A stretch of DNA of 64,000 bases from CAWCDJ01 sp963796675 (GTDB lineage: Bacteria > Acidobacteriota > Terriglobia > Bryobacterales > Bryobacteraceae). Both the position numbers and the translations under genes were made by a program. The stretch spans positions 434,001 through 498,000 of the forward strand of contig CAWCMS010000008.1 of NCBI GenBank assembly GCA_963796675.1, given 5' to 3'. Position 1 is the first letter of the stretch; each line of letters starts with the position of its first letter. Positions 1 to 9,348 of this stretch are shown in pieces. The notes under the pieces were generated by a model that was given only the letters and a program-made list of their open reading frames with translations, was not told where the DNA came from and did no database searches.

Positions 1-328
1 GGTCGTCAAAGTATGAATACTCCGCAGACCGACGGTGCGGCGCAAAATGGCGAGGGCATCTTCCAGACTCTTCTGGCATTCCCCCCGGCGGCCCTGGGCG
101 CATTGCGCCTGCGCCAGGTTCGCCTCCGTGATGGCGAAGTGAGGGTCATGGCTCGGCCCCAACGAACGCCACCGGTCCATTGCCTTATGAAAAAAGTGCT
201 TCCGCTTCGTGGTTCGCACCACGTGCCGAGGCGGCGAGCCCCTGGTCGTTCCACACGTAAGCCGGATCGACCTGCGCACAGGCGGTGCACGCGAGTGCGA
301 ATACCGCCAACTGCCTGAGCGACTTCAT
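1..328 (-). CDS. Secreted TPR-type protein, N-terminal part, frameshifted
   Basis: The start is ATG at 328, preceded by the ribosome binding site GGAGAGG. A short signal peptide ending near CTACAQ follows. The mature part begins with a helical repeat (VWNDQGLAASARG, then an acidic/alanine helix) and continues as a TPR-like segment (AMDRWRSLGPSHDP, then ITEANLAQAQ) to the window edge. The two halves are in different frames: the first frame stops at 185, just after a run of six T (minus strand) near 189-195. Removing one T joins them into a single clean TPR sequence. The gene therefore carries one extra base, through error or mutation. The C-terminal part lies outside the window, so the full function cannot be judged. 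Similar acidobacterial TPR proteins often carry a CHAT or sensor module, but none is visible here. Confidence 0.6.
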
Positions 329-484
329 CGCTTGAATCACCTCTCCTAAGGCAAAGACGACAAAGTGGCCGCGCGGTTTTTTCATTTACGGTAAACGAAG
401 GGCTGGTACGCACCACAACAGGGCAGCCCTGGTATGGGAAGACCCGACCGGGCAGCGCCGGCAGCCTAGTGATACGCTTGGGGC

Positions 485-3231
485 ATGGAACCGTATAAGA
501 TCGACCGCGGCCATCAGCGGCGCGTCCCCGTCGGACGCGTGATTGTGATCGCCGCGATCGTGGCGCTGCTGCTCAGCGCCCGTTCGATCTCGTCGCTCGC
601 TATCGACATCGCCTGGTGGCGGGAACTCGGCCAGTTCCGCACCTGGCTGAGCATGTTGTATTACGGAGTGGCCCCCGTGGCCGCTGCTACGCTCCTCGCC
701 TTCGCGGCCCTCTGGCTGGCGCACGCGCGAGCACTGAAGTTCGCCGGCACCAGTCTGGGAGAGCATCGGCTTTACACTTGGATCTCCACCCTGGCCTTAT
801 TGGCGCTCGGCTACCTGATCGCCGCCGCGGCCATCGACACCTGGACCGTCGTGCGCTTCGCCGGATCGCGCGGCCTTCCCGCGGCAACCAGTTCCTGGCA
901 CGACGCGGTGTTTCTGAAGCCGCTCTCGTTTTACCTCTTCGACCTGCCGTTTTACCTGATGTTGCGCAGCTATGTGCTCGCGCTGGTGATCTTCTGCATC
1001 CTGGTCTACTGGATCGCCGCGCGCGCCTGGCAGATCCGCTATCGCTTTCCCGACCTGCGGCAGGCCCACGAGATCGACCCCGGTATCTTCCGGCTGGAGG
1101 GCGGACTGGAATCGAAGTTCCTGCGCGGCGCCGGAGTCGTGCTCCTGCTGGCCCTGGCGGCCCGCTTCTTTCTCGGCCGGTTCGAAATGGTTTACAACCA
1201 GCACGGCTCGTTCCTGGTCGGGATCGACTGGGTGGATCTGAACGTCGGGCTGCCGCTCCAATGGCTGATGATTGTCGCCTGCCTGGCGGCGGCGGCGTTC
1301 GTCTGGGCCGGACGCTGGCTGCTGGCCGGATCCATGGCGATCGCCCTGGTAGTCGCCTTCCTGGTGCCGCCTGCCGTCAGCGCCCTCTACGTGCGGCCCA
1401 ACGAGATTTCGCTCGAGCGGCCCTACATCAGCACCCACATTCACGCGACGCTGAGCGCCTTCGGCCTGGAGCAGAACATGCAACAGATCGACTTCAAGGC
1501 CCAGCCCAACGCTCCCATCGACGTGGCACAGAACCGCCCGATGCTCGACAACGTCCGGCTCTGGGACGACAAGCCGTACCACGACACCATCACGCAACTG
1601 CAGGCACTTCGCACCTACTACGCGTTCCACGATAGCGACATCGACCGCTACACCATCGACGGCCAATACAAACAGGTACTGCTCTCGCCGCGCGAACTCG
1701 ATATCAGCCAATTGCCTGACGCCCGCGCGAATTGGATCAACCCGGCGTTCATCTACACCCACGGCTACGGGCTGGTTCTTTCGGAAGTGAGCAAGATGAC
1801 CAACGACGGGCTGCCCGTCCTGACCATCGAGAATGCACCGCCCGAGGTAAAGACGCAACAGCCTGAAAATCACGCGCCCGGAAGTCTACTACGGCGAAAT
1901 CACGCACGAGCCGGTGTTCGTCAATACTGCGCAGAAGGAGTTCAACTACCCTTCGGGCGAGCAGAATGCCTATTCGAAATACGAAGGCCAGGGAGGCTTC
2001 CCGATCTCTTCGGTGTTGATGCGGACCGCGGCTGCCATTAACGAAGGCGAAGCCAACATCATGCTGACCGACTACCTCACGCCGAACAGCCGCATGATGA
2101 TTCACCGCAAGGTGACCGACCGCCTGGAAACGCTCGCGGGCTTCCTCTCGTGGGATCCCGACCCGTACCTGGTGATCACCGATGCCGGCCGCCTGGTCTG
2201 GATGGTGGATGGCTACACGACTTCCGACGCCCATCCCTACTCGCGCGCCGTCGATGCGGCCGACATGGGCAGCGTGAACTATATTCGCAATGCGGTGAAA
2301 GCCACGATAGACGCCTACGACGGCGAGACCCACCTCTACGTGTTCGCGCCGAACGACCCCATTATCGCCGTCCTACCAGAAGCTGTTCCCCGATCTCTTC
2401 CGGCCCGAATCGGAGATGCCCGCCGATCTGCGCAGACACGCGCGCTATCCGGAAACGCTCTTCCGTATTCAGGCAGAGATCTACCGCACCTACCACATGC
2501 TCGACCCGCAGTCCTTCTACAACAAGGAGGATGTTTGGGACGTGGCGCTGCACTCCTCCGACCAGGAAAACGGCACGGCTCCCGTGACCCCGACCTACCT
2601 GATGTCCACACTGCCCGGCGAGAGCCAGCCCGAGTTTCTGTTGATGATCCCTTATACGCCGCACAACAAGAACAATTTGATCGGTCTGATGGCGGCGCGC
2701 TGCGACGGCACGAAACTGGGGGAGATGTCGGTCTGGCTGCTCTCGAAGCAGGAACTGATTCCCGGCCCGATGAACATATCGGCGTTCATCAACCAGGATC
2801 AGAATATTTCGAAAGACCTGACGCTGTGGAATCAGCAAGGTTCGCACGTGATTCGCGGCAAGATCCTGGTGCTGCCGGTGGGCAATACGTTCCTTTACGT
2901 GCAGCCGATCTACATCCAGTCGAACGAGGCCAGTATGCCGCAGCTCAAGAAAGTGGTGCTGGCGACGGCCAACCGGTTGATCTACGCGGATACCTACGAT
3001 GCGGCGCTAGCACAGCTTTCCTCGGGCGGACCGGCCGCGGTGACGCAGGCCGCGCCGCCTCCGGGAGCCCCGGCTCCAGTCGCGGCTCTTGCCGCTTCCG
3101 GATCCGGCGCGCAGGGACATCTCGATCGCATCCGCGACCATCTGCGGCGCTACCAGCAATTCGCTTCGCAGGGACGTTGGGCGGAAGCCGGGAAGGAACT
3201 CGAAGCCATCGAAGGGGAAGTGAAGCAGTAG
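485..3231 (+). CDS. UPF0182 family large membrane protein, two frameshifts
   Basis: The family is recognisable across the whole span. About seven hydrophobic segments lie in the first 300 residues, then a large soluble domain with typical family stretches (RPNEISLERPYI, NRPMLDNVRLWD, INPAFIYTHGYG, TRPEVYYGEITH, then DYLTPNSRMMIHR), a Pro/Ala linker and a C-terminal helical segment (HLDRIRDHLRRYQQF). The reading frame breaks twice, near 1860 (CGCAACAGCCTG) and near 2375 (GCCGTCCTACC). Each break is repaired by removing one base. The span is 915 codons plus two extra bases, so two single-base insertions explain it, and sequencing error is more likely than decay. The function of the family is unknown. 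It is widespread in actinobacteria, cyanobacteria and acidobacteria and predicted to sit in the cytoplasmic membrane. Confidence 0.85.
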
Positions 3232-3240
3232 GGTGGGAAG

Positions 3241-3317
<77 letters not shown>

Positions 3318-3624
3318 ATCAAGAACCAAGTGTAGCAAAACAAGCCGGAAAGCGCGAAATCCAACATCCGGCCGTGACGTCGGCCTGTCTACCAGGACAT
3401 CGAACTGTGGAAAAACGGCATTCGTTACACTACGAAAACAGGGGAAGCACCCGATTGCGCCGCCGCTCTCGCGATATCGAGCTAACTCACGGCGGATCAA
3501 GCGGCTGCCCGGAATGCTGCGCTTTGGTTCAAAGTGTTGTAAGTAGCTTTCTTAACAGTACTTTCATAATTCGGGAAGCGCTTTTCCCACAGAGTTTTCC
3601 ACAAAAACTGTGAGTATCTCGGAT
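3318..3624. other. Gene-free region with DnaA-box-like motifs
   Basis: There is no convincing gene between the tRNA and the 3' end of hflX. The right part is relatively AT-rich (about 3537-3605). It holds two same-direction DnaA-box-like sequences, TTTTCCCACA (3582-3591) and TTTTCCACA (3595-3603), and a third in inverted orientation, TGTGGAAAA (3406-3414). The consensus box is TTATCCACA, so each is one or two changes away. No dnaA or dnaN gene lies in the window. Confidence 0.35.
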
Positions 3625-4890
3625 CTAGCGAGCGTCGAGGCGGCGCTGTAGCGATTCCGGGACTTCGGCTTCCACCTCGCACGTGCCGTCGTCGCGATAG
3701 CGGGTCGAAAGCACGCGGCCGAACTCGTGGAGCATCGCGAGCGTCGCGCCATCGCCCGGCGCCAACACCAGGCTCGCGTGAATGATGGGGTCGAGCGGGA
3801 GCAGTTCGTCGATTATCGCCAGCAGCCGGTCCAGGCCGTCCCCATGGACTGCCGAGACGGCGACGGCATGGGTGTCGTGATGGCCGGCGGAGTCGCGCAA
3901 CAGCCGTAGCTTGACCGCGGCGAAATCGCCATCGGCATCCGGGAGCAGATCCATCTTGTTCATCACCAGGATCTGCGGCACTCCCTCCGCGCCGATCTCC
4001 GACAGCACTTTCCACACGTGCGCCGTATGTTCCGGCGCGGAGGGCGCGCTCACATCCACCACGTGGAGGATCAGCGCGGCCTCGGTCACCTCTTCGAGGG
4101 TGGCGCGAAAGGCCTTCACCAGTGTTGTCGGGAGATTGCGGATGAAGCCGACGGTGTCGCTCAACAGCACGCGGCGGCGGGAAGGAAGATCGAGCGGCCG
4201 TACGGTAGGGTCGAGCGTCGCGAACATGCGCGCGTCGGCGAGCACACCGGCGCGCGTCAGGCGATTGAACAGCGTGGACTTGCCGGCATTCGTATACCCG
4301 GCCAGCGCGAGCGTGGCCAATGGCACCGCTCCTCGCCGCCGGCGGTGCAACGCGCGGCCTGCACGGACGCTTTCGAGGTCGTCTTCGATCTTCTTGATGC
4401 GGCGGGCGATTCGGCGGCGGTCGGTTTCGAGCTGGGTTTCGCCGGGACCGCGGGTGCCGATGCCGCCGCCGAGCCGCGACATTTCCACACCCCTGCCGGT
4501 GAGCCGCGGCAGCATGTAGTTTAACTGTGCCAGTTCCACCTGCAGACGGCCCTCACGAGTTCGTGCGCGGGACGCGAAGATATCCAGAATCAACTGGGTA
4601 CGGTCCAGGATCTTGGCGCCAAGCGCCTTTTCCAGGTTGCGCTGCTGAGTGGGGGTCAGATCCTGATCGAAGATGACCGCGTCGATCGATTCCGCCTTGA
4701 CGGCCGTGGCGAGCTCTTCGACCTTGCCGCTTCCGACAAGAGTAGCGGCCTCGGCGGAAGCCCGGGATTGCAGGACCCTGCCGGCGACTTCGGCGCCGGC
4801 ACTGGCTGCCAGTTCGGCCAACTCGTCCAGTGATTCTTCCGCGTCCTTCAGGGCGGAAGCGGCGGGCGCCCCTCGGCCTTTCCATTCCAC
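3625..4890 (-). CDS. hflX: GTPase HflX
   Basis: HflX is a ribosome-associated GTPase that rescues or splits stalled ribosomes. The N-terminal HflX domain includes GKVEELATAVKAESIDAVIF, followed by the linker RLGGGIGTRGPGETQLETDR, which is diagnostic for the family. The G domain has G1 GYTNAGKST, G3 DTVGF and G4 NKMD. A C-terminal domain ends in a Glu/Val strand and LQRRLDAR. The GTG at 4890 is a minimal start. The family-typical beginning (PPRERAILVGV) is encoded just upstream in the same open frame, between the hfq stop (4939) and 4890, where only non-ATG codons such as CTG are available. The true start is therefore probably a non-AUG codon around 4923-4938. The gene is last in dksA-orf-hfq-hflX, and the hfq-hflX order is conserved in many bacteria. 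Confidence 0.95.
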   Translation of the reverse strand: MEWKGRGAPAASALKDAEESLDELAELAASAGAEVAGRVLQSRASAEAATLVGSGKVEELATAVKAESIDAVIFDQDLTPTQQRNLEKALGAKILDRTQLILDIFASRARTREGRLQVELAQLNYMLPRLTGRGVEMSRLGGGIGTRGPGETQLETDRRRIARRIKKIEDDLESVRAGRALHRRRRGAVPLATLALAGYTNAGKSTLFNRLTRAGVLADARMFATLDPTVRPLDLPSRRRVLLSDTVGFIRNLPTTLVKAFRATLEEVTEAALILHVVDVSAPSAPEHTAHVWKVLSEIGAEGVPQILVMNKMDLLPDADGDFAAVKLRLLRDSAGHHDTHAVAVSAVHGDGLDRLLAIIDELLPLDPIIHASLVLAPGDGATLAMLHEFGRVLSTRYRDDGTCEVEAEVPESLQRRLDAR

Positions 4891-4938
4891 GCCGACGAGA
4901 ATGGCCCGTTCCCTGGGCGGCTTCAGCTGCCTCGTGAG

Positions 4939-5247
4939 CTATCCCTCCACGGAGTCCGCGTGAACGGGAACGCCGGGCGCGGACGGGGCGGTGCTGCTCT
5001 GCGCAGCCGCCTGCGAACTCGAGGAGCCATAGGAATGAGTAGACTTAGGCGTCACCACCGTGGAGATGGCATGCTTGAAAATCAACTGCTCCTGGTTATT
5101 CGTTTCGAGCACCAAGGAGTACTTATCGAAGCTCTTGATGCGCCCGGAGAGCTTGACGCCGCTCATCAGGTAAATCGTCAGGACAATCTTATCCTTGCGA
5201 GCGTTGTTTAGAAAACTGTCTTGAATGTTTTGCGCCGGTTTTTCCAT
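4939..5247 (-). CDS. hfq: RNA chaperone Hfq
   Basis: Hfq forms a hexameric Sm-fold ring that pairs small RNAs with mRNAs. From ATG at 5247 the product is 102 residues. The Sm1 motif (NARKDKIVLTIYLMSGVKLSG) and the Sm2 motif FKHAISTV are clear; the more usual Sm2 form is YKHAIST, so this is a normal variant. A low-complexity Ser/Gln/Ala/Pro tail of about 35 residues follows, as in many Hfq proteins. An in-frame upstream ATG at 5316 exists, but the family starts at MEKPAQNIQDSFLN and a G-rich site (TTGGGGGC) precedes 5247. It sits 108 bases after the preceding small gene and directly before hflX in the same frame. Confidence 0.96.
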   Translation of the reverse strand: MEKPAQNIQDSFLNNARKDKIVLTIYLMSGVKLSGRIKSFDKYSLVLETNNQEQLIFKHAISTVVTPKSTHSYGSSSSQAAAQSSTAPSAPGVPVHADSVEG

Positions 5248-5355
5248 GCCAGCCCCCAAAACCCTTTCGGGAAGTAATACAGTATGCGAACGGCCCTTGT
5301 ATTTTACAATAATCACCCTACCGGCGTGGGGCGGCGATGCGGCGCGAGAGGATTC

Positions 5356-5658
5356 CTACTCTTCTTCGTGCTCGACGGGCGCCGCTGCCGTGGGGGCGGC
5401 GGCAAGAGCAGCGAGTTGTTCGCGGCTCAGAACTTGCAGCTTGGGGGCGGTCTTCTGGCCCGGCAAAGCCACAACTTCCAAATGGAACTCTCCCGCTGCC
5501 GCCAGTTCCTCTTCGAGATTGAAGTCCGGGATGCGGCTCAATCCGGGCACCTGTGCGATTCCGTGCTCGGTAATGATGCACTCCATCCCGCCGCGGATCG
5601 GGAAACGGATCCGCGATTGCTGGCGGATCGAAAGCTTGCGCAGTTCCGCGAGCCTCAT
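5356..5658 (-). CDS. Conserved small protein between dksA and hfq, unknown function
   Basis: The product is a 100-residue cytoplasmic protein starting at ATG 5658, which overlaps the dksA-like stop by four bases (ATGA). That points to coupled translation. The first 60 residues are compact: MRLAELRKLSIRQQSRIRF, then GMECIITEHGIAQVPGL, suggesting a small beta-rich fold. The rest is an Ala/Glu-rich tail containing LSREQLAALAAAP. I do not recognise a named family. The position, locked between a DksA-type regulator and Hfq, suggests a role connected to stress-time transcription or RNA control, but that is inference only. Confidence 0.8.
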   Translation of the reverse strand: MRLAELRKLSIRQQSRIRFPIRGGMECIITEHGIAQVPGLSRIPDFNLEEELAAAGEFHLEVVALPGQKTAPKLQVLSREQLAALAAAPTAAAPVEHEEE

Positions 5659-6053
5659 CGGTCGGCTTCCTGAAACTCCGCGTAGTCGCCTTGCGCGATG
5701 CGGGCCGCAATCTCTTCCTGGCAGCGGACGCAATAGCGGGCCCACGGCAGGGCATCCAGGCGCTTGACCGAAATCGGCTCTTCACATTCCAGGCAGATTC
5801 CGTAAGTGCCCTGTTCGATGCGGTGCAGGGCGTCGGAAATTTCGCGCAACAGCTTCATGTCGATGGTGTTGCGATTGAGGAAGATCCATTCCTCGTGATG
5901 CTGCTGGCTGAGGTCTCCTTCGTCGGAAGGAACATCCAGGCGCGACACGACTTGGGCCGCCTTCTGGGCTGACATGCTGCGGCGGACTTCTTCCGCCTTA
6001 TTCTCGAGGACCTTCTGATAGTGGGCCGGCTTGGGCTTGGGTCCGTTTTTCAT
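5655..6053 (-). CDS. DksA/TraR family zinc-finger regulator
   Basis: The product is 132 residues, with an N-terminal helical hairpin region (about 8-80) and a C-terminal C4 zinc finger whose cysteines are at 87, 90, 108 and 111 (CLEC...CVRC). DksA binds in the RNA polymerase secondary channel and modulates rRNA and stress promoters with ppGpp. The coiled-coil tip here has DVPSDEGDLSQ, so the acidic residues needed at the tip are present, though spacing should be checked by alignment. It is the first gene of dksA-orf-hfq-hflX, downstream of a sigma70-type promoter at 6209-6238. Confidence 0.9.
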   Translation of the reverse strand: MKNGPKPKPAHYQKVLENKAEEVRRSMSAQKAAQVVSRLDVPSDEGDLSQQHHEEWIFLNRNTIDMKLLREISDALHRIEQGTYGICLECEEPISVKRLDALPWARYCVRCQEEIAARIAQGDYAEFQEADR

Positions 6054-6208
6054 GGCTTAACTCATTTCTCTTTTATTTTTTCCGCCAGCTTTCTCTGAAG
6101 CCGGTCGCCGCATGCCGGCAGCATGAGTAATGCCGGCAGACTGATAAGACGCGAACCCGTGGAAAAAAGTTGCAAACTCCAATGGGGGCCAAACGGCGCG
6201 GATTGAGA

Positions 6209-6238
6209 AGTATAACCGTCCGAGAGCGCTAAAGTCAA
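6209..6238 (-). promoter_or_regulatory. Sigma70-type promoter for the dksA-hfq-hflX operon
   Basis: On the minus strand, TTGACT (6238-6233) and TATACT (6214-6209) are separated by 18 bases. The predicted 5' leader to the ATG at 6053 is about 150 bases. It contains a small dyad formed by the two ATGCCGGCA copies at 6112-6120 and 6130-6138. Confidence 0.6.
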
Positions 6239-6278
6239 TTTGCCCGTTGATGACTGTTGATGACTTCGGTTAGTTCTC

Positions 6279-8753
6279 CTACGAATATCGGAGGGCGTCG
6301 GAGGGCGCGATGGCAGCGGCGCGGCGCGCCGGCACCACGGTCGCAATCAACGCTACCGCCGCCAGAATCGCGGGAACTACCGCGAATGTCAGCGGATCGT
6401 CGGCCTTCACGCCGAACAGCAGCGAGGCAAGCACCCGCGTTAGCGCGTAGGCCAGGGCGGCCCCGAGAGCGAGTCCGGCGACCACCAGTTTCATGCCGGT
6501 CTTCAACACCATCGCCATCATGTCGCTTTGGGCCGCGCCGAGGGCCATGCGGATGCCGATCTCCTGGGTGCGCTGCTCCACCGAATAGGCCATCAGACCG
6601 TAAACTCCGATGGCGGCCAGCACGAGCGCGATTCCGGCAAAGATCGAAAGCAGCAGCATGTTGAAATTCTGCCGTGCCAAAGTCTCCGAAATCGCATCCT
6701 CCATGGAGCGCTCCTGGGAAAGCGCGAGCATGCGGTCGACCGTGCCGAATTCGCGCTCAATCGCCACACGCAGGGTGGCCGGGGGCGCGGCTGTACGCAC
6801 CGCCCAGGAAAGCGGGAGCACCGAATTGGCGAGCGCGGTAAGCCCGTCCGGCGATTGGCCTTGCGGGATGTACATCACGCCGTCGTTCTCGCTGCTGAGG
6901 CCTGATTCCCGCACCGTCCCGACAATGCCAACGACCTGCCGCGGGGGGTCGACAAACTGAGGGCCGAGGCCCTTGCCGATGGTGATGACCTGCCCGATCG
7001 GATCTTCCTTCGGCCAGTATCTTTTTGCCATCGCCTCATTGATGATCACCACCGGCGCACTGGAGGCCGTATCGGTATCGCGGAAGGTGCGTCCCCGCAG
7101 CACCGGAATCGGAAATACCTGGAAATAATGCGCCGAAACCGAGCGCCACTGCTCGTCCCCGTTATAGACTTGCCCTCCGGCGGGCGGCTTGCCGGCGATA
7201 TTGAATGGAAGGTCCACTTCGCCCTGCACGGGCAGCAGGATTGCCGAAGCGGCCGCCTCGACGCCTGGAAGAGACTCGAGCCGTCGAGTGGTTTCGGTAG
7301 CCAATGCATCCAGACGGGCGCTCGTATCGTAATTGCCTCCGGATAACGAGGTCTGCATTGTCCAGATATGGTGCGGGTCGAAGCCGGGATTGACCGAGCG
7401 CAGTCCGACGAAAGTACGGATGAGCAGGGCCGCGCCGGTAAGCAACACGACGGCCAGGGCGATTTCGGAAACTACCAGCACCGCACGCGCCCGGTTCTGG
7501 CGGCGCCCCGTGCCGGAGCGGCTGCTCGCTTCCTTCAGCGTGGAAGCGAGATCCGGATTCGAAGTCTGCATCGCGGGGAAGATGCCAAAGAGAATCCCCG
7601 TCACGAGCGCAACCGCGAGGGTGAAGGCCGCGACGCGCCAATCGAGCAGGGGAATGCCGGACTGCAGGCTGCCGGCATCGGTCAGCCGCGGAATATTGCC
7701 GGGGGCGAGGAGCAGCAGGCCTCGCACTCCCCAGGCTCCCAGGGCGAACCCCAGTATGCCGCCGACGCCCGCGAGCATCACGCTTTCCGTGAGCAGTTGA
7801 CGGATGACATGCCACCGCCGGGCGCCCATCGCCGCGCGGACCGCCAGTTCCCTTTGCCGGACCGCGGCCCGCGCCAGCAGCAGATTGGCCACATTGGCGC
7901 AGGCAATCAGCAGCACGAACCCGACCGCGCCCAGCAGCACGAGCAGCGCCGTGCGCACCTGCCCGCCAACCACCGCCTCGCTCATCGGGACCATTCCCAC
8001 CGACTCGTTCTTATCCATCCACTTCGGATAGGCCGCGCGGAAGCGCTCCCCGGCGATTTTCAGCTCCGCCTGAGCCCGTTCCAGGCTCACGCCGGGCTTC
8101 AACCGCCCCGCGACACCGAGGTAGTGGCCCTGGTTGACACTGTTCGGATCCGCCTGCATCGGCAGCCAGATCTCGGCCGGCGGATTCACCCGAAACCACT
8201 TCGGCAGGACTCCGACCACGGTGTAGGGCCTGCCGTTCAGCCGGATCGTGCTGCCGACCGCGCCTGGCGAGCCGCCCAACTGCGACTGCCAGAGGCCGTA
8301 TCCAATCACGGCCACCGGCGGCCCGCCGGGGAGGTCTTCCGCCTCCGTGTAGGTGCGTCCGAGGATCGGGAAGACGCCGAAAACGGAGAAGTAGCCCGCC
8401 GAGACATGCTGCGCCTTGACCTGCGGCGGACGGTCGCTCATGCCGAAGGCCATACCGCTGCTGTCGGAGTACAGCGTCATGCTCTGGAATGCCTGATTTT
8501 GCCGCCAGACCATGTACTTCGGAATCGAATTCGACCATCCCAGACCACCGCCGCGGTAGCTGCGCCCCACTCGCATGATGCGATCGGCTTGTGGATACGG
8601 TAGCGGCTCGAGAAGCACTGCGTTGACCACAGTGAAGATCGCCGTATTGGCGCCTATCCCGAGAGCCAGCGCGGCCACAGCCACGGTCGTAAACGCGGGA
8701 TTGCTCCGCAGAATGCGGGCGGCGTACCGGATATCGGCGGCGAAGGTTGCCAT
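6279..8753 (-). CDS. ADOP-family ABC transporter permease (FtsX/MacB type)
   Basis: An 824-residue acidobacterial duplicated orphan permease. The N-terminal start (DIRYAARILRSNPAFTTVAV) and the first membrane segment are typical. The protein contains two copies of a MacB periplasmic core plus an FtsX domain: TM segments near residue 20, three near 270-400, one near 420-440 and three at the C terminus, which ends in PARRAAAIAPSDALRYS. Members of this family occur without an ATPase gene beside them, and none is visible here. Substrate is unknown; export of small molecules or lipoproteins is the family-level guess. It is divergent from a MarR gene 100 bases away, which may control it. ADOP genes usually neighbour PadR rather than MarR regulators. 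Confidence 0.93.
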   Translation of the reverse strand: MATFAADIRYAARILRSNPAFTTVAVAALALGIGANTAIFTVVNAVLLEPLPYPQADRIMRVGRSYRGGGLGWSNSIPKYMVWRQNQAFQSMTLYSDSSGMAFGMSDRPPQVKAQHVSAGYFSVFGVFPILGRTYTEAEDLPGGPPVAVIGYGLWQSQLGGSPGAVGSTIRLNGRPYTVVGVLPKWFRVNPPAEIWLPMQADPNSVNQGHYLGVAGRLKPGVSLERAQAELKIAGERFRAAYPKWMDKNESVGMVPMSEAVVGGQVRTALLVLLGAVGFVLLIACANVANLLLARAAVRQRELAVRAAMGARRWHVIRQLLTESVMLAGVGGILGFALGAWGVRGLLLLAPGNIPRLTDAGSLQSGIPLLDWRVAAFTLAVALVTGILFGIFPAMQTSNPDLASTLKEASSRSGTGRRQNRARAVLVVSEIALAVVLLTGAALLIRTFVGLRSVNPGFDPHHIWTMQTSLSGGNYDTSARLDALATETTRRLESLPGVEAAASAILLPVQGEVDLPFNIAGKPPAGGQVYNGDEQWRSVSAHYFQVFPIPVLRGRTFRDTDTASSAPVVIINEAMAKRYWPKEDPIGQVITIGKGLGPQFVDPPRQVVGIVGTVRESGLSSENDGVMYIPQGQSPDGLTALANSVLPLSWAVRTAAPPATLRVAIEREFGTVDRMLALSQERSMEDAISETLARQNFNMLLLSIFAGIALVLAAIGVYGLMAYSVEQRTQEIGIRMALGAAQSDMMAMVLKTGMKLVVAGLALGAALAYALTRVLASLLFGVKADDPLTFAVVPAILAAVALIATVVPARRAAAIAPSDALRYS

Positions 8754-8817
8754 GTCAACAATAACGATGCAAGCGGGAAATAAGTTTGCAAATTTATCTT
8801 TTTATCAAGTTTTCCTC

Positions 8818-8846
8818 TTGACAGATATCCTTTGCACGCGTAATAT
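8818..8846 (+). promoter_or_regulatory. Near-consensus sigma70 promoter of the MarR gene
   Basis: TTGACA (8818-8823), a 17-base spacer, and TAATAT (8841-8846). The expected start of transcription (about 8852-8854) coincides with the only sensible start codon of the downstream gene (GTG 8854), so the mRNA is probably leaderless. Confidence 0.75.
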
Positions 8847-8853
8847 CGAAGAT

Positions 8854-9327
8854 GTGAGCGGCAAACTGGCTAACGAGATCCGGCAGACCAAGCCTTTCCG
8901 TTGTTTAGAAGAGGAAGTCTTCCTGAATCTCGGACGGACCTATCAGGTGATTCAGGAGAAGGTGGCCGCGCTTCTGAAGGAGCACCAGCTCACGCCGCAG
9001 CAGTACAACATCCTGCGGATCCTGCGCGGCGCTCAGCCGCAGGGCCTGACGTGCACGGAGACCTCGGAGCGCATGTTGTCGCCGGATCCGGACATGACGC
9101 GTTTGTTCGACCGGATGGAGACGCGGCAGTGGATCGTGCGGGAGCGAAGCCGGGAAGACCGGCGCGCGATCGTCACCCGCATTACCCCGGCCGGATTGGA
9201 ACTCGTCGGGCAGATCGACCAACCGATCGATGAACTGCTGCACGGCTTACTTGCTTCGCTCGGCCGCGGCCGATTGAAAGAGCTGATCGAAACGCTGGAA
9301 TTTTTACGAGAAACCGCCGCCCGGTGA
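8854..9327 (+). CDS. MarR family transcriptional regulator
   Basis: The product is 157 residues with a winged helix: LLKEHQLTPQQYNILRILRG (helices 2-3), then a recognition helix, LFDRMETRQWIVRERSREDRR (wing) and ITPAGLELVGQI. MarR proteins are dimeric repressors or activators that sense small ligands. The open frame extends upstream, but GTG at 8854 is the first start codon downstream of the promoter, and the protein from there matches family length. It lies 21 bases before the YceI gene and is divergent from an ADOP permease. MarR-YceI pairing is common and suggests co-regulation. Confidence 0.9.
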   Translation: MSGKLANEIRQTKPFRCLEEEVFLNLGRTYQVIQEKVAALLKEHQLTPQQYNILRILRGAQPQGLTCTETSERMLSPDPDMTRLFDRMETRQWIVRERSREDRRAIVTRITPAGLELVGQIDQPIDELLHGLLASLGRGRLKELIETLEFLRETAAR

Positions 9328-9348
9328 GGGCCGGCACGGGAGGGAAAA

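Noticed and set aside
3374..3613. 79-codon frame next to the tRNA
   Set aside because: No ribosome binding site or family resemblance; it overlaps the DnaA-box-like sequences.
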